Shown here: one piece after another, positions 9,281 to 17,763 of the stretch
Numbering within the stretch: position 1 is the stretch's first letter
Layout of the letters: every line of letters starts with the position of its first letter
Assembly (NCBI RefSeq): GCF_004005815.1
Contig: NZ_SACK01000001.1
Span: 620,001 to 684,000, forward strand
Reading direction: 5' to 3'
DNA length: 64,000 nt
Source of the DNA: Mucilaginibacter limnophilus
GTDB taxonomy: Bacteria; Bacteroidota; Bacteroidia; Sphingobacteriales; Sphingobacteriaceae
Notes under the pieces: generated by a model
What the model saw: only the letters and a program-made list of their open reading frames with translations
The model's database searches: none
Told to the model about the DNA's origin: nothing
Made by a program: the position numbers and the translations under genes

Positions 9281-10696
9281 ATGGACAGAAGAAAATTTAT
9301 AAAAGGTCTCGGCCTGATTACCGGTAGCGCGTTTATTTCTTTAAAAACAAACGCGTTTTCTAAGCTTACCGCCGGACAAGCCATCAAAGGCAAAGTAACC
9401 GATGGTAAAAAGGGAATTGCTAATGTTGTTGTTTCTGATGGTTTTTCGGTTGTTGTAACCGACAAAAACGGTAACTACGAGCTAACGCCCAACGAAAAGG
9501 CAAAAAGCGTTTTCATGAGTACCCCTTCGGGTTACGAGTTTAAAACAGATTACAATGTAGCCCGCCATTATTCTGATTTAGCCTCAGGCTCTCAGTTCGA
9601 TTTCAAGCTTACGCCTTTAAAAAGAAATGATGATAAGCATCATTTCATCATTTGGGCCGATCCGCAGGTGAAAAATAAAAAGGATGTAAAGCAAATGATG
9701 GAAACATCCGTGCCTGATACCATTGAAACTATCCGCAGCCTGGGTAAGGATGCATTGGTACACGGTATTTGCGTAGGTGATATTGTTTGGGATAGTCACG
9801 ATCTTTTTCCGGATTATAATGAAGCCGTAGCAAAAATGGGCATTCCGTTTTTCCAGGCCTTGGGTAATCATGATATGGATTACCGCATGGGCGGCGACGA
9901 AACTTCAGACGCAACATTCAAAAAAGTGTACGGGCCAACGTATTATTCGTTTAACAGAGGAAAAGCGCACTACGTAGTGCTTGATGATGTTCGTTACCTT
10001 GGCACCGAGCGTGAATATGATGGCTACATGACTGAAGATCAGCTGGCATGGCTTGAAAAAGACCTGCAATATGTACCGAAAGATCGCCTGTTGATTATCA
10101 ACCTGCACATTCCTGTTTACAACCAGGTTAAAAATAACCAGTACTTTTATGCCCTTTTAAAAGGATATAAAAATGTTCACATTATGTCGGGCCATACCCA
10201 TTATAATGATAACAACATTACCAATGGTATATTTGAACACAATCACGGCACGGTTTGCGGCGCCTGGTGGACTGGTCCAATTTGTACCGATGGCACCCCG
10301 CGCGGATATGCCGTTTATGAAGTAACCGGAAATAATCTCAAATGGTACTACAAGTCAACCGGACAACCGGCAAATCATCAGATAAGCATCTATACAGATA
10401 AACTTACTGATCAGGTCCGCTTGATAGCCAATGTATGGAACTATGACCAGGAGTGGAAAGTAACGTATGCTTTGGATGGTAAAAACATGGGTGAACTGCC
10501 TAAAGAAGCCGGTTTTGATCCGTTAGCAGTTACACTGTATAAAGGGGATACCTTGCCAGAGCCACGGCATTTTGTGGAGCCAGTTCAAACAAACCATTTA
10601 TTTGTAGCGCACTTTAAACCGGGTGTAAAAAAGGTTACGGTAACCGCAACCGACAGGTTTGGTAATACCTATGCCAGCGAAAAGGATGTTGAATAA
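9281..10696 (+). CDS. Tat-exported calcineurin-like metallophosphoesterase
   Basis: A 471-residue periplasmic or surface phosphoesterase. The N-terminus MDRRKFIKGLG with a hydrophobic stretch is a twin-arginine signal. Residues about 36-110 form a carboxypeptidase-regulatory-like or MPP N-terminal beta domain (KGKVTDGKKGIANVVVSDGF). The catalytic domain (about 120-370) shows WADPQ (Asp127, Gln129 where many relatives have His), GDIVWD, LGNHDMDY, NLHIPVYN and SGHTHYN. A beta-rich C-terminal domain (about 375-471) is typical of this subfamily. It should release phosphate or cleave phosphodiesters. It follows the SusCD operon, although a hairpin terminator separates them. Confidence 0.9.
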   Translation: MDRRKFIKGLGLITGSAFISLKTNAFSKLTAGQAIKGKVTDGKKGIANVVVSDGFSVVVTDKNGNYELTPNEKAKSVFMSTPSGYEFKTDYNVARHYSDLASGSQFDFKLTPLKRNDDKHHFIIWADPQVKNKKDVKQMMETSVPDTIETIRSLGKDALVHGICVGDIVWDSHDLFPDYNEAVAKMGIPFFQALGNHDMDYRMGGDETSDATFKKVYGPTYYSFNRGKAHYVVLDDVRYLGTEREYDGYMTEDQLAWLEKDLQYVPKDRLLIINLHIPVYNQVKNNQYFYALLKGYKNVHIMSGHTHYNDNNITNGIFEHNHGTVCGAWWTGPICTDGTPRGYAVYEVTGNNLKWYYKSTGQPANHQISIYTDKLTDQVRLIANVWNYDQEWKVTYALDGKNMGELPKEAGFDPLAVTLYKGDTLPEPRHFVEPVQTNHLFVAHFKPGVKKVTVTATDRFGNTYASEKDVE

Positions 10697-10700
10697 AATG

Positions 10701-10746
10701 TAATTACTAACAAAGCCGGTCATAAAGCCGGCTTTGTTAGTAATTA
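10701..10746. terminator. Bidirectional intrinsic terminator
   Basis: Perfect 19-bp inverted repeat TAATTACTAACAAAGCCGG (10701-10719) and its complement (10728-10746) with an 8-nt loop, between the convergent phosphoesterase and zinc-finger genes. It starts 4 nt after the phosphoesterase stop. Confidence 0.85.
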
Positions 10747-10803
10747 TTATCTTGATATTCAATAATGAAGCGCGCAAGGTCAAGAATAAATAATGCTGAT
10801 AAG

Positions 10804-11097
10804 TTAAGCTGATCTTTTTGCAGAAATTCCGGCATGCTGAGCAAGTATCTCGGCGGCTTCGTCCTTTGTCTTTTTTGTTATCAAAGACAGAAACTCAATT
10901 GGACCGCCTTCTGTACCGCATCCAAAGCATTTGAAAACGTTTTTAGCCGGCATAACCATAAACGAAAGATTGTCGTCATGTAAAGGGCAGTTGCCTTTTA
11001 ACGCTTTTCTGCCTTCCTGCAAAGGAATGTAATTTTGAATAAGCGCTGCCAGGTCAGTTTCGTTTTGGATGCGTGCGATGAGTTCTTCGGACAACAT
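10804..11097 (-). CDS. Stand-alone CHC2 (primase-type) zinc finger protein
   Basis: A 97-residue protein that corresponds to the N-terminal zinc-binding domain of DnaG primase alone. The ligands are Cys37, His40, Cys57 and Cys60 (NCPLHDD and KCFGCG), preceded by the family-typical IPLQEGRKALKGNCP. No TOPRIM catalytic domain follows: the frame ends at GISAKRSA and the downstream DNA is a terminator. In primase this domain reads single-stranded DNA templates. Alone it could bind DNA or be a regulatory remnant. Complete small CHC2 proteins occur in the phylum, so this need not be a truncation. Confidence 0.85.
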   Translation of the reverse strand: MLSEELIARIQNETDLAALIQNYIPLQEGRKALKGNCPLHDDNLSFMVMPAKNVFKCFGCGTEGGPIEFLSLITKKTKDEAAEILAQHAGISAKRSA

Positions 11098-11186
11098 AGT
11101 TAGTTAGGGTTCGTTGTACCAAATATATCGAATACAGGCTGTTTTAAGGGTTTTGTTGAAAAGTTACAGTTATTAACAATGCCTGG

Positions 11187-12170
11187 TTACCATTCACCAG
11201 CTACAAGATCAGGGTGTGCTTTTACCCATGCTGCAGCATTTTTATCGGCGCTTTGGCTGATGAAATTCGCAAAGGCTGTCATACGATCAGATAAGGCTAA
11301 TTGATGAAAGTGTTCAGCCAGATCATCGTAAAATGTGTTATCTGCTGTTTGTTTGTTGGCAATAGTGCCCAGTTTAATAAATATTGCGGCCAACTGTTTA
11401 CCTAAAAACGCAGTATTTGATTGTGTGCCGGTTCCGGTGTTGTTAGCAGCAGTAATAATTGCCTGGTTAAGTTCTTTGTTTTTGGCATCAACTACCGGTG
11501 GTTTAACGCCGGGGTCAGCCTTTAATGTGCCTCCTTTAAGTATGCTTTTCAGGTTTCCAAAGGCTTCGCCGCTGCTTTGCCCTGTTGGGCTGATTGACAG
11601 CAAACGGCAAAGGGCAAGCAGTGCCGGAGCTCGTTTATTTTGGTGAAAGGTAACTAAAGCGTACACACGTAAACTGCCGGTGTGTTTCGGTTCCTTCGCA
11701 AGAACATTGAGCACACTTTTTTCAGCCTCATTGTATTTTTTTGCACGGAAATATGCAAGTGCAAGGTTGTAATGCAGCAGATAGTTTGCCGTATCAGTGT
11801 TGATTGCTTTAAGATAACTGTCAATAGCCTTATCAGGCTTTGCGGCTTTATCATAAATATTCCCCATTAAAGCGAATGAGGAAGAAAGTACCGCAGCAGA
11901 AGCATCTTCAGTAACAACTTTTTGCAGATACGGCAATGCATCTAATCCTTTTCCTGAAACACTAAGGCTGACAGCGATCTGGTAGTTGGCTGTTGTGTTA
12001 TCCGGTTCGAGAGCTAAAGCAGCCTTATATTTTTCAATTGCCGCGGTGTATTGCTTCTCCTGATTTAACTGTATCCCTTCTTTAATCAGAGCACGCGCAT
12101 CCTGTGCGTTAACAGTTATACCGAAGCCAAGCAATGTAACCAACAGGATATAAGTTACAGCAGATCTCAT
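11187..12170 (-). CDS. Exported tetratricopeptide repeat protein
   Basis: A 327-residue protein with a signal peptide (YILLVTLLGFGITVNAQ) and several TPR units between about 25 and 190 (YTAAIEKYKAALALEPDNTT, PDKAIDSYLKAINTDTANY, YNEAEKSVLNVLAKEP). The remainder is helical and without recognisable catalytic motifs. TPR proteins act as protein-binding scaffolds, here in the periplasm. It starts 7 nt after the RRM gene on the same strand, so the two may be co-transcribed. No specific partner can be named. Confidence 0.8.
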   Translation of the reverse strand: MRSAVTYILLVTLLGFGITVNAQDARALIKEGIQLNQEKQYTAAIEKYKAALALEPDNTTANYQIAVSLSVSGKGLDALPYLQKVVTEDASAAVLSSSFALMGNIYDKAAKPDKAIDSYLKAINTDTANYLLHYNLALAYFRAKKYNEAEKSVLNVLAKEPKHTGSLRVYALVTFHQNKRAPALLALCRLLSISPTGQSSGEAFGNLKSILKGGTLKADPGVKPPVVDAKNKELNQAIITAANNTGTGTQSNTAFLGKQLAAIFIKLGTIANKQTADNTFYDDLAEHFHQLALSDRMTAFANFISQSADKNAAAWVKAHPDLVAGEW

Positions 12171-12177
12171 AAAGCAA

Positions 12178-12540
12178 TTACCGTTGATTAATTCTGCGGC
12201 GTTTGGGTTTATCAGTGTCGCCGGGGCGGCCTACTTTTCTAAATACAGGCTTTGCCGGTGCAGGCTCATCTTCTTTAATGCTAACAGATAATTCTTTTCC
12301 TTTGTAGGTAGCGCCGTTTAGTGCTTCAACAGCTTGCTCGGCGTCGGCTTTGGTAGCCATTTCCAGAAAAGCATAGCCCTTACATTTGCGTGTGGCTTTG
12401 TCGCGCACAATCTTAATAGTCTGAACATTTCCATGCAGGCTTACAAGCTGCACCAGTTCAAGCTCATCGGCATCCAGTGGGAAGCCGCCAAAAAATATTT
12501 TAGGTAGTGTTTCGATAACGCAAATGTACAATAAGATCAT
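12178..12540 (-). CDS. RRM-domain RNA-binding protein
   Basis: A small single-RRM protein like those of cyanobacteria and Bacteroidota. RNP2 is KIFFGGF and RNP1 is CKGYAFLEM, within a roughly 75-residue RRM (about 13-90), followed by a basic proline-rich tail ending KRRRINQR. The stated ATG adds about 12 residues before the domain (MILLYICVIETLP); a later non-ATG start is possible because the domain itself begins at about residue 13. It is likely an RNA chaperone or post-transcriptional regulator. The TPR gene follows by 7 nt. A second RRM gene lies at 21587. Confidence 0.88.
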   Translation of the reverse strand: MILLYICVIETLPKIFFGGFPLDADELELVQLVSLHGNVQTIKIVRDKATRKCKGYAFLEMATKADAEQAVEALNGATYKGKELSVSIKEDEPAPAKPVFRKVGRPGDTDKPKRRRINQR

Positions 12541-12592
12541 GTATAAATTCCAAATAATACTTACTAAATATGCAAATCATAAATACACAAAA

Positions 12593-12620
12593 AAGCCCCC
12601 CTTCAACCGAAAGGAGGCTT
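12593..12620 (-). terminator. Intrinsic terminator of the GH44 gene
   Basis: On the minus strand AAGCCTCCTTTC, loop GGTT and GAAGGGGGGCTT form a 12-bp stem that pairs fully if G-U pairs are allowed, followed by TTTTTTGTG. It lies about 26 nt after the GH44 stop codon. Confidence 0.75.
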
Positions 12621-12645
12621 CAATCCACAATCACTAAAACAAGGC

Positions 12646-15600
12646 TTATTCCTGTATCAATACTTTTAATGACGCAGGGTCTTTTCCTTCGTTTCTTATT
12701 ATATAAATACCGCCGCGTAATGCAGGTAAGGATATACTTAAATTGCCGGTTGCCTCAGTTATATATGTACTGTAAAGCAACTTGCCATAAAAATCGCGCA
12801 GCGTAATCTGACGTTTAGCCGCATCATTAAACTCGTAGTGTAAATTAAGCGTACCGTTGCCCTTTACCGGGTTAGGGTAAACATTCAATGTGTTTGTGTT
12901 AACGGCTTTATTGGCTGACAGTGTAGCTTTTGTTTCACTAAGTGTTGCGGGCGGAACAGTGACCGTAACGTTAAGCTTACATCCGTTCGACTTGTCAGTT
13001 ACCTTAACCGTGTAAGTTCCAGCCGCAACATTGATTAGCTTTTGCGTTTTGTTGCCATTGCTCCAGGCATAAGTATAGTTGCCGCTGCCGCCTTTCACAA
13101 TTACTTCCGCATTACCGGGAGTTACAATTTGTGTGGAAGTTAATTCTACATCCTTAAGTGTAACTTCTTCCATGTAAACAAATCCGTTTGGCCCTGTAAC
13201 GCGCACAATATGTTTTCCGGCGTTTAGGCCGCCAAACTTTTTGTTCCTCATGCCGCTTGGGTTTACTGCTCCATCAATATAATAAGCAAACGGACCGGCA
13301 GCGTCATAAACAGTATCAACCGTTATAGTACCTTTAGTGCCGCAACCCGGGTTTGAATATTTGATCTTCACATCATGTACCAAACTGCCTGATGCATGTA
13401 TTTCATCTACCTTAAAATCAACTACTCCGCTTAACTGGTTACTCAGCCAGCCAACACGTGTCATTTGCGCCTTATCGATATTGGCATTATCACCAAATAA
13501 TTCAGTAAGTGGTACTTTTACCAGTTGATAATCGCCGGTGTATGATGTTACATAGCCGTTGGCTTTAAGCTTAACTCCCGGTGGATCGTTACCAAAGCGG
13601 TCTTTCACAAAAACTTCCATATCAAAGTCATCCGAGACTGGTGTTAACATTTTCAGATAGAAGTTCAGGTAACGTTTGTCGCTCAAATCGGCTAACTCAG
13701 TATTATAAGTATCCTCGTTCCAATCCCATGCCGCCGCTGTAAAATCTTCTCCACCCTTGTCAAGATGTATATCTAAACTTATCGGCTGAGCATTACCGCC
13801 GGTTGCATTTACTTTTGTAGTGGTTGCAGGGTTCACCTGTATTTGTGCGCCGGTATTTTTGGTGTCGCCGTCCCAAATAAGCAGGTTACTGGCTACTTGT
13901 TCAACTTTGTAAGTAACATATCCGATGCCCTCATTTTCGAGCGCATCTTTGGCATTGATCTTTAATTTTTTGATACCATATGCTACGCTTTCAGGTACTT
14001 TGAAGGTCCATTGATAGCGGTTAGCTGATGTCAGCGTCATAGGCTGGTTGTTAGGGCCATTAACTTCTGAAAGGTCGATGGTTACTGATTTTAGGTCATT
14101 ATCCGGATCTTTAACCGTAGCTGATACAGTAACTGCGGTCGACTTGTCGGCATAACCTGACGTGCGTGTTTGTGAAATATATGAAACCACAGGCGCTTTG
14201 TACTGATTTGAGTAGGGCAGTACCCTGATATCATCCACCCACACATCAAAACCTTTTGAAGCGGTGTTGGCTGCAAAATTAAATTGCCATACCTGGTCGA
14301 GATGAACTTCTGATCCTGCCGTAAGCGCTGAGATAGGTATGCGTACCCGGCTGTATGACGTAGGACTGAAAGCTGATAAGTAACCATCGCGTTTTAAAAG
14401 TACGCTGCTGGATGTGGCCAGTTCGGCAGAAGCATCACGTATATTAAATTCGATATCTGAGCCGGCAGGCGCGTTCGAGCGGATATAAAACTCGATATAG
14501 CCATAGTCGCTAATGTCACGGCCATCAGCAGGGTTGCTGTTTTCAGATATCCGCCAGGTCATCATGTTATACTTGTTAGCCGCGTGTTCAAAATGCATAA
14601 ACAGGCTGCCCGGCTGATTATTACCGCCCGTTGTTATGCGCTGTATTTTAGCTTTCTGGCTGGCAATACTGTCTGCCGGATCAAAGAAATGTTCACCAAC
14701 GCCACGCTTTACGGAATCGGCATCCCATACCAGTGATGATTCTGTTTTCTTGATAACACGATATTGTACGGAACTCTCGCCGCTGTGATTTTTTGCATCG
14801 ACGGCGGTTATTTTAATCAGCTTCAAACCCGAAACAGCGGTAGTAGGCAAGTCGAAATGCAGCTTATATTCGCCCCGAACGTTGCTGATCACTTTAAGCG
14901 GCGCTGCGGCCGGACCACCAACAGGTGTAAGGTCGGCTGTTACCTTGCGGATATCTTTATCACCATCATAAATAGTTGCGATGATATCAAATGAAGCTGT
15001 ACCGTCTGACCAGCCAGCCTGTGGTGTTACCTTAACCGCGTCAAAATCCGGGAAAACAGAAAGGTCTTCTTCAGTTAGTACGATATGGCAAGCTGTTAAC
15101 GGCGGAATGGTGTATTCAAACTTGTTGTTTTCAATCACCCTGATGTTGCGTATTTGACGTACGGTAGAGCTGCTGCGGTCGAAAGCCCAAACACGTGCGC
15201 TTTTGTACACTTTATCGCCATTGATGTTAATTGTGGCAACGATAGGCCCATCCTGATTTTTGTTCATGGCGATGATGTGCGTGCGGCTTTCATTAGCCGA
15301 TTCTATCGACGCATAAACTGATGAGTTTTCGATATCGTTAGTAGATGAGCTAACCGAAATATCACCAAATTGCCCGCCCTTGCCATCGTAGTTCCGGTAT
15401 AAATCAAACCCTGATTTTATATAGTCGATAACAGCGCCCCAATAGGTAGCTAAATAAAGGTCCAGTTTACCGAAAGTGCCCAGCGCGTCGGCCTGCGCAA
15501 TACCGCCCGAAGGATGTCCGGTACCCATGTAACTGTACTCGGTAATGGCCAGTTTGGTACCCGGGTAATAGGTGTCAATGTGTTTCTTCATTTTCGGGAT

Positions 15601-16647
15601 GAATGGCAGAAACTGCTCCACCTTCCAGCCGTCGGTACCTATCCAGGTGTTTTCGCGGTAAGTGGTATCCCACAATGAGCGGGTCATTTCCATACGTGCG
15701 GCGCTGGTGGCATAATCAGGGCTGTTATCAAATGGGCTTAAACCGTCGTTACGGCCTTGCGGATACCAGTGCACGTCAAGTACATCAAGCAGGCGGGTTG
15801 AGCCGCCGCGTTCTTCCATTTTTGCAAGGTAATAGTCAATAAAAGTAGGGTAGTCGCCATGTACATCCGCCCAGTCAGGAGCTTCCTGAAGGGTCTCAAA
15901 CTCTGAAACTCCCCATGATGCCGGGCCGAAAACCTGTGCGGTTGGGTCCATTTGTTTTATACGGGTAGCCAGTGCTACAGAGTTATCAAGTAAGTAAGTA
16001 ACCGGAACGTGCGACGGTCCCCACATACGCGAATGTGAATCAAACCAAAGCCCGGGCTCGTTATCAAGCGCGTAAGCTTTTACACCGGTAGAAGTATTGC
16101 TTTTTCCAAAATGGTGAATAAGGAAGTTAATTTCCTCATCATTATAAACGGTGCTATCTGTAAGATCAGGTGTAAGACTAAATGCACCAGGTTTTTGATA
16201 TTTCACTTTCGCCCACCTGTTTGACGGTGCGGTCTGCGCCCCACTCACAGCTCCATTTTTATCCGCAGCCACATATTTAGCCATTGGCAGGGTGATCAGT
16301 GAAAAAGCATTTTGCTGCAAAGAGCGCGTATGGAACGCTTTAATTGCAGCCCCCGGTACATTGTAGTCGCCCTCATCTACCCCTTGTTCCCAGGGCACAT
16401 AGTTGTCACTTTCGTGAAACCAGTCGCGCCCTGCATTTGAGGCGTTGTTTTCCCAATTGTAATTAGTAATACGGTTTCCGCCTAAACGTTTGGCAGCAGC
16501 ATACTTGTAATTATCATTAGTGCCATATATCAGCGGACTGATTTTTTTTCTTTCGGCTTTGGTATTTACGTTAAACGTAACCTTTACCTGGGCGTATCCC
16601 TGAAAGCCAAAAAGCAGTAAAACAAAAAGTAAACGTTTTGAGTGCAT
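12646..16647 (-). CDS. GH44 family glycoside hydrolase with T9SS sorting domain
   Basis: A 1333-residue secreted beta-glycanase. After the signal peptide (LLLFGFQGYAQ) comes a GH44 catalytic domain (about 25-525). The start ISPLIYGTNDN, the acid/base motif LDNEPGLW (Glu197) and the nucleophile motif AITEYSYMG (Glu370) are all present. Two Ig-like/Y-type domains then alternate with two beta-sandwich modules that look like carbohydrate-binding (about 650-820 and 905-1085, with YIEFYIRS and LNFYLKML). A SprB-like segment (about 1100-1235, YTYAWSNGNKTQKL) and a type A T9SS C-terminal sorting domain (LNVYPNPVKGNG to the end) follow. GH44 enzymes act on xyloglucan, mannan or beta-glucan backbones. 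It stands alone, without SusC/D neighbours, and has its own terminator. Confidence 0.92.
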   Translation of the reverse strand: MHSKRLLFVLLLFGFQGYAQVKVTFNVNTKAERKKISPLIYGTNDNYKYAAAKRLGGNRITNYNWENNASNAGRDWFHESDNYVPWEQGVDEGDYNVPGAAIKAFHTRSLQQNAFSLITLPMAKYVAADKNGAVSGAQTAPSNRWAKVKYQKPGAFSLTPDLTDSTVYNDEEINFLIHHFGKSNTSTGVKAYALDNEPGLWFDSHSRMWGPSHVPVTYLLDNSVALATRIKQMDPTAQVFGPASWGVSEFETLQEAPDWADVHGDYPTFIDYYLAKMEERGGSTRLLDVLDVHWYPQGRNDGLSPFDNSPDYATSAARMEMTRSLWDTTYRENTWIGTDGWKVEQFLPFIPKMKKHIDTYYPGTKLAITEYSYMGTGHPSGGIAQADALGTFGKLDLYLATYWGAVIDYIKSGFDLYRNYDGKGGQFGDISVSSSTNDIENSSVYASIESANESRTHIIAMNKNQDGPIVATININGDKVYKSARVWAFDRSSSTVRQIRNIRVIENNKFEYTIPPLTACHIVLTEEDLSVFPDFDAVKVTPQAGWSDGTASFDIIATIYDGDKDIRKVTADLTPVGGPAAAPLKVISNVRGEYKLHFDLPTTAVSGLKLIKITAVDAKNHSGESSVQYRVIKKTESSLVWDADSVKRGVGEHFFDPADSIASQKAKIQRITTGGNNQPGSLFMHFEHAANKYNMMTWRISENSNPADGRDISDYGYIEFYIRSNAPAGSDIEFNIRDASAELATSSSVLLKRDGYLSAFSPTSYSRVRIPISALTAGSEVHLDQVWQFNFAANTASKGFDVWVDDIRVLPYSNQYKAPVVSYISQTRTSGYADKSTAVTVSATVKDPDNDLKSVTIDLSEVNGPNNQPMTLTSANRYQWTFKVPESVAYGIKKLKINAKDALENEGIGYVTYKVEQVASNLLIWDGDTKNTGAQIQVNPATTTKVNATGGNAQPISLDIHLDKGGEDFTAAAWDWNEDTYNTELADLSDKRYLNFYLKMLTPVSDDFDMEVFVKDRFGNDPPGVKLKANGYVTSYTGDYQLVKVPLTELFGDNANIDKAQMTRVGWLSNQLSGVVDFKVDEIHASGSLVHDVKIKYSNPGCGTKGTITVDTVYDAAGPFAYYIDGAVNPSGMRNKKFGGLNAGKHIVRVTGPNGFVYMEEVTLKDVELTSTQIVTPGNAEVIVKGGSGNYTYAWSNGNKTQKLINVAAGTYTVKVTDKSNGCKLNVTVTVPPATLSETKATLSANKAVNTNTLNVYPNPVKGNGTLNLHYEFNDAAKRQITLRDFYGKLLYSTYITEATGNLSISLPALRGGIYIIRNEGKDPASLKVLIQE

Positions 16648-16833
16648 ATAAGTTAATTAGAGATTTTGATGGATGATATTACCTGACGGCATTACCCTGC
16701 GGTATCCTTCGTGTTGTTGTAGCAAGTCAGTTAATAGGTATAAAATTGATATAACTACAAGTCTCGCGCGTTATAACTAATACCAAAGTGCTTATTTGAC
16801 ATGCTGAAATGACATATAAGGCTGCGGAAGTAT

Positions 16834-17592
16834 TTATTCGCCAAGCCACTTTTTAAACTCGTTAACACGCAGCCGCCCTACAACTATTTCTGCATGGGCA
16901 GATGGTTCTACCTCAATTTTTAGCTTGCCGCCAAACCAGGTATGTACTTTTTTTATGGATGAGTAGCTGAGCAGAAACTGGCGGTTTACACGGAAGAACT
17001 GTGTCGGATCGATATCGGTTTCAATGGCGTCCATGCGCTTATCAATAATGTAGTCTTTACCATCAGTAGTTTTAATGTACTGAAAGCGCTCATGTACGTA
17101 GAAATAGGCTATCATGCTTGCATCAACTGAAATAAGCCGGGTTCCCAACTTAGCAAGGTAACGGTTACGATAGGTTGGTGTATTGTGCTTTATCGAGCGG
17201 AGCAGGTTTGAAATATTGCCGGTATGCCCATTAAGATGATGCTTTTTAAATTTTAGTAAAGCGGCAGTAAGCTCGTCAGCATTAATGGGTTTGAGCAGGT
17301 AATCAATGCTGTTCAGCTTGAATGCTTTTAAGGTATGCTCCTGGTATGCAGTAATAAAAATAATAGGTATTTCAAGGTTGAGTTTATCTATAATATCAAA
17401 GCTTTTACCGTCGCCAAGTTCAATGTCCATAAATATGAGGTCGGGCATTATGGCAGCCGTTTCAAAAAAGCTAATGGCGGCGGCCTTGCTGTCAAGCGTA
17501 GCTAAAATGTCAATGATCTCTCCGGTATCGTTTAGTAATTTGGTTAGGTATTGCGTGGCCAGCAATTCGTCTTCAATAATTACAACCTTCAT
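16834..17592 (-). CDS. LytTR-family response regulator
   Basis: A 252-residue two-component regulator. The receiver domain (1-120) has Asp56 as phosphoacceptor in FMDIELGDG and the C-terminal KPI switch (LLKPINADEL). The LytTR DNA-binding domain follows (about 148-250, with FYVHERFQYIKTTDGK and FFRVNRQFLLS). It is divergent from a LytS-type histidine kinase starting 172 bp away, its evident partner. Such pairs often control envelope or exopolysaccharide genes; the target cannot be read here. The gene could also act on the adjacent GH44 locus, which is only an idea from position. Confidence 0.93.
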   Translation of the reverse strand: MKVVIIEDELLATQYLTKLLNDTGEIIDILATLDSKAAAISFFETAAIMPDLIFMDIELGDGKSFDIIDKLNLEIPIIFITAYQEHTLKAFKLNSIDYLLKPINADELTAALLKFKKHHLNGHTGNISNLLRSIKHNTPTYRNRYLAKLGTRLISVDASMIAYFYVHERFQYIKTTDGKDYIIDKRMDAIETDIDPTQFFRVNRQFLLSYSSIKKVHTWFGGKLKIEVEPSAHAEIVVGRLRVNEFKKWLGE

Positions 17593-17763
17593 TAAGCGTG
17601 TTTATAATGTGATAGTTAGTTTAGACCTTACGGCAGATGATTTCGTTACGCTACATTTATAATATAATTTTTATCGTTTCAGGATGAATTATCAGCATTT
17701 CGATATCAGTTTTACCCGATAACTATAATTTTCAGTTATGTTTATATTCTGATAATACCCCTG

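Noticed and set aside
10804..11097. Truncated DnaG pseudogene
   Set aside because: The frame ends cleanly with a stop and a terminator lies downstream; no primase remnants are visible.
11335..11646. Plus-strand frame in the TPR gene
   Set aside because: Shadow of a convincing coding gene with a signal peptide and TPR repeats.
12570..12806. Plus-strand frame over the GH44 end and terminator
   Set aside because: It covers the terminator and the conserved sorting-domain codons; no family is recognised.
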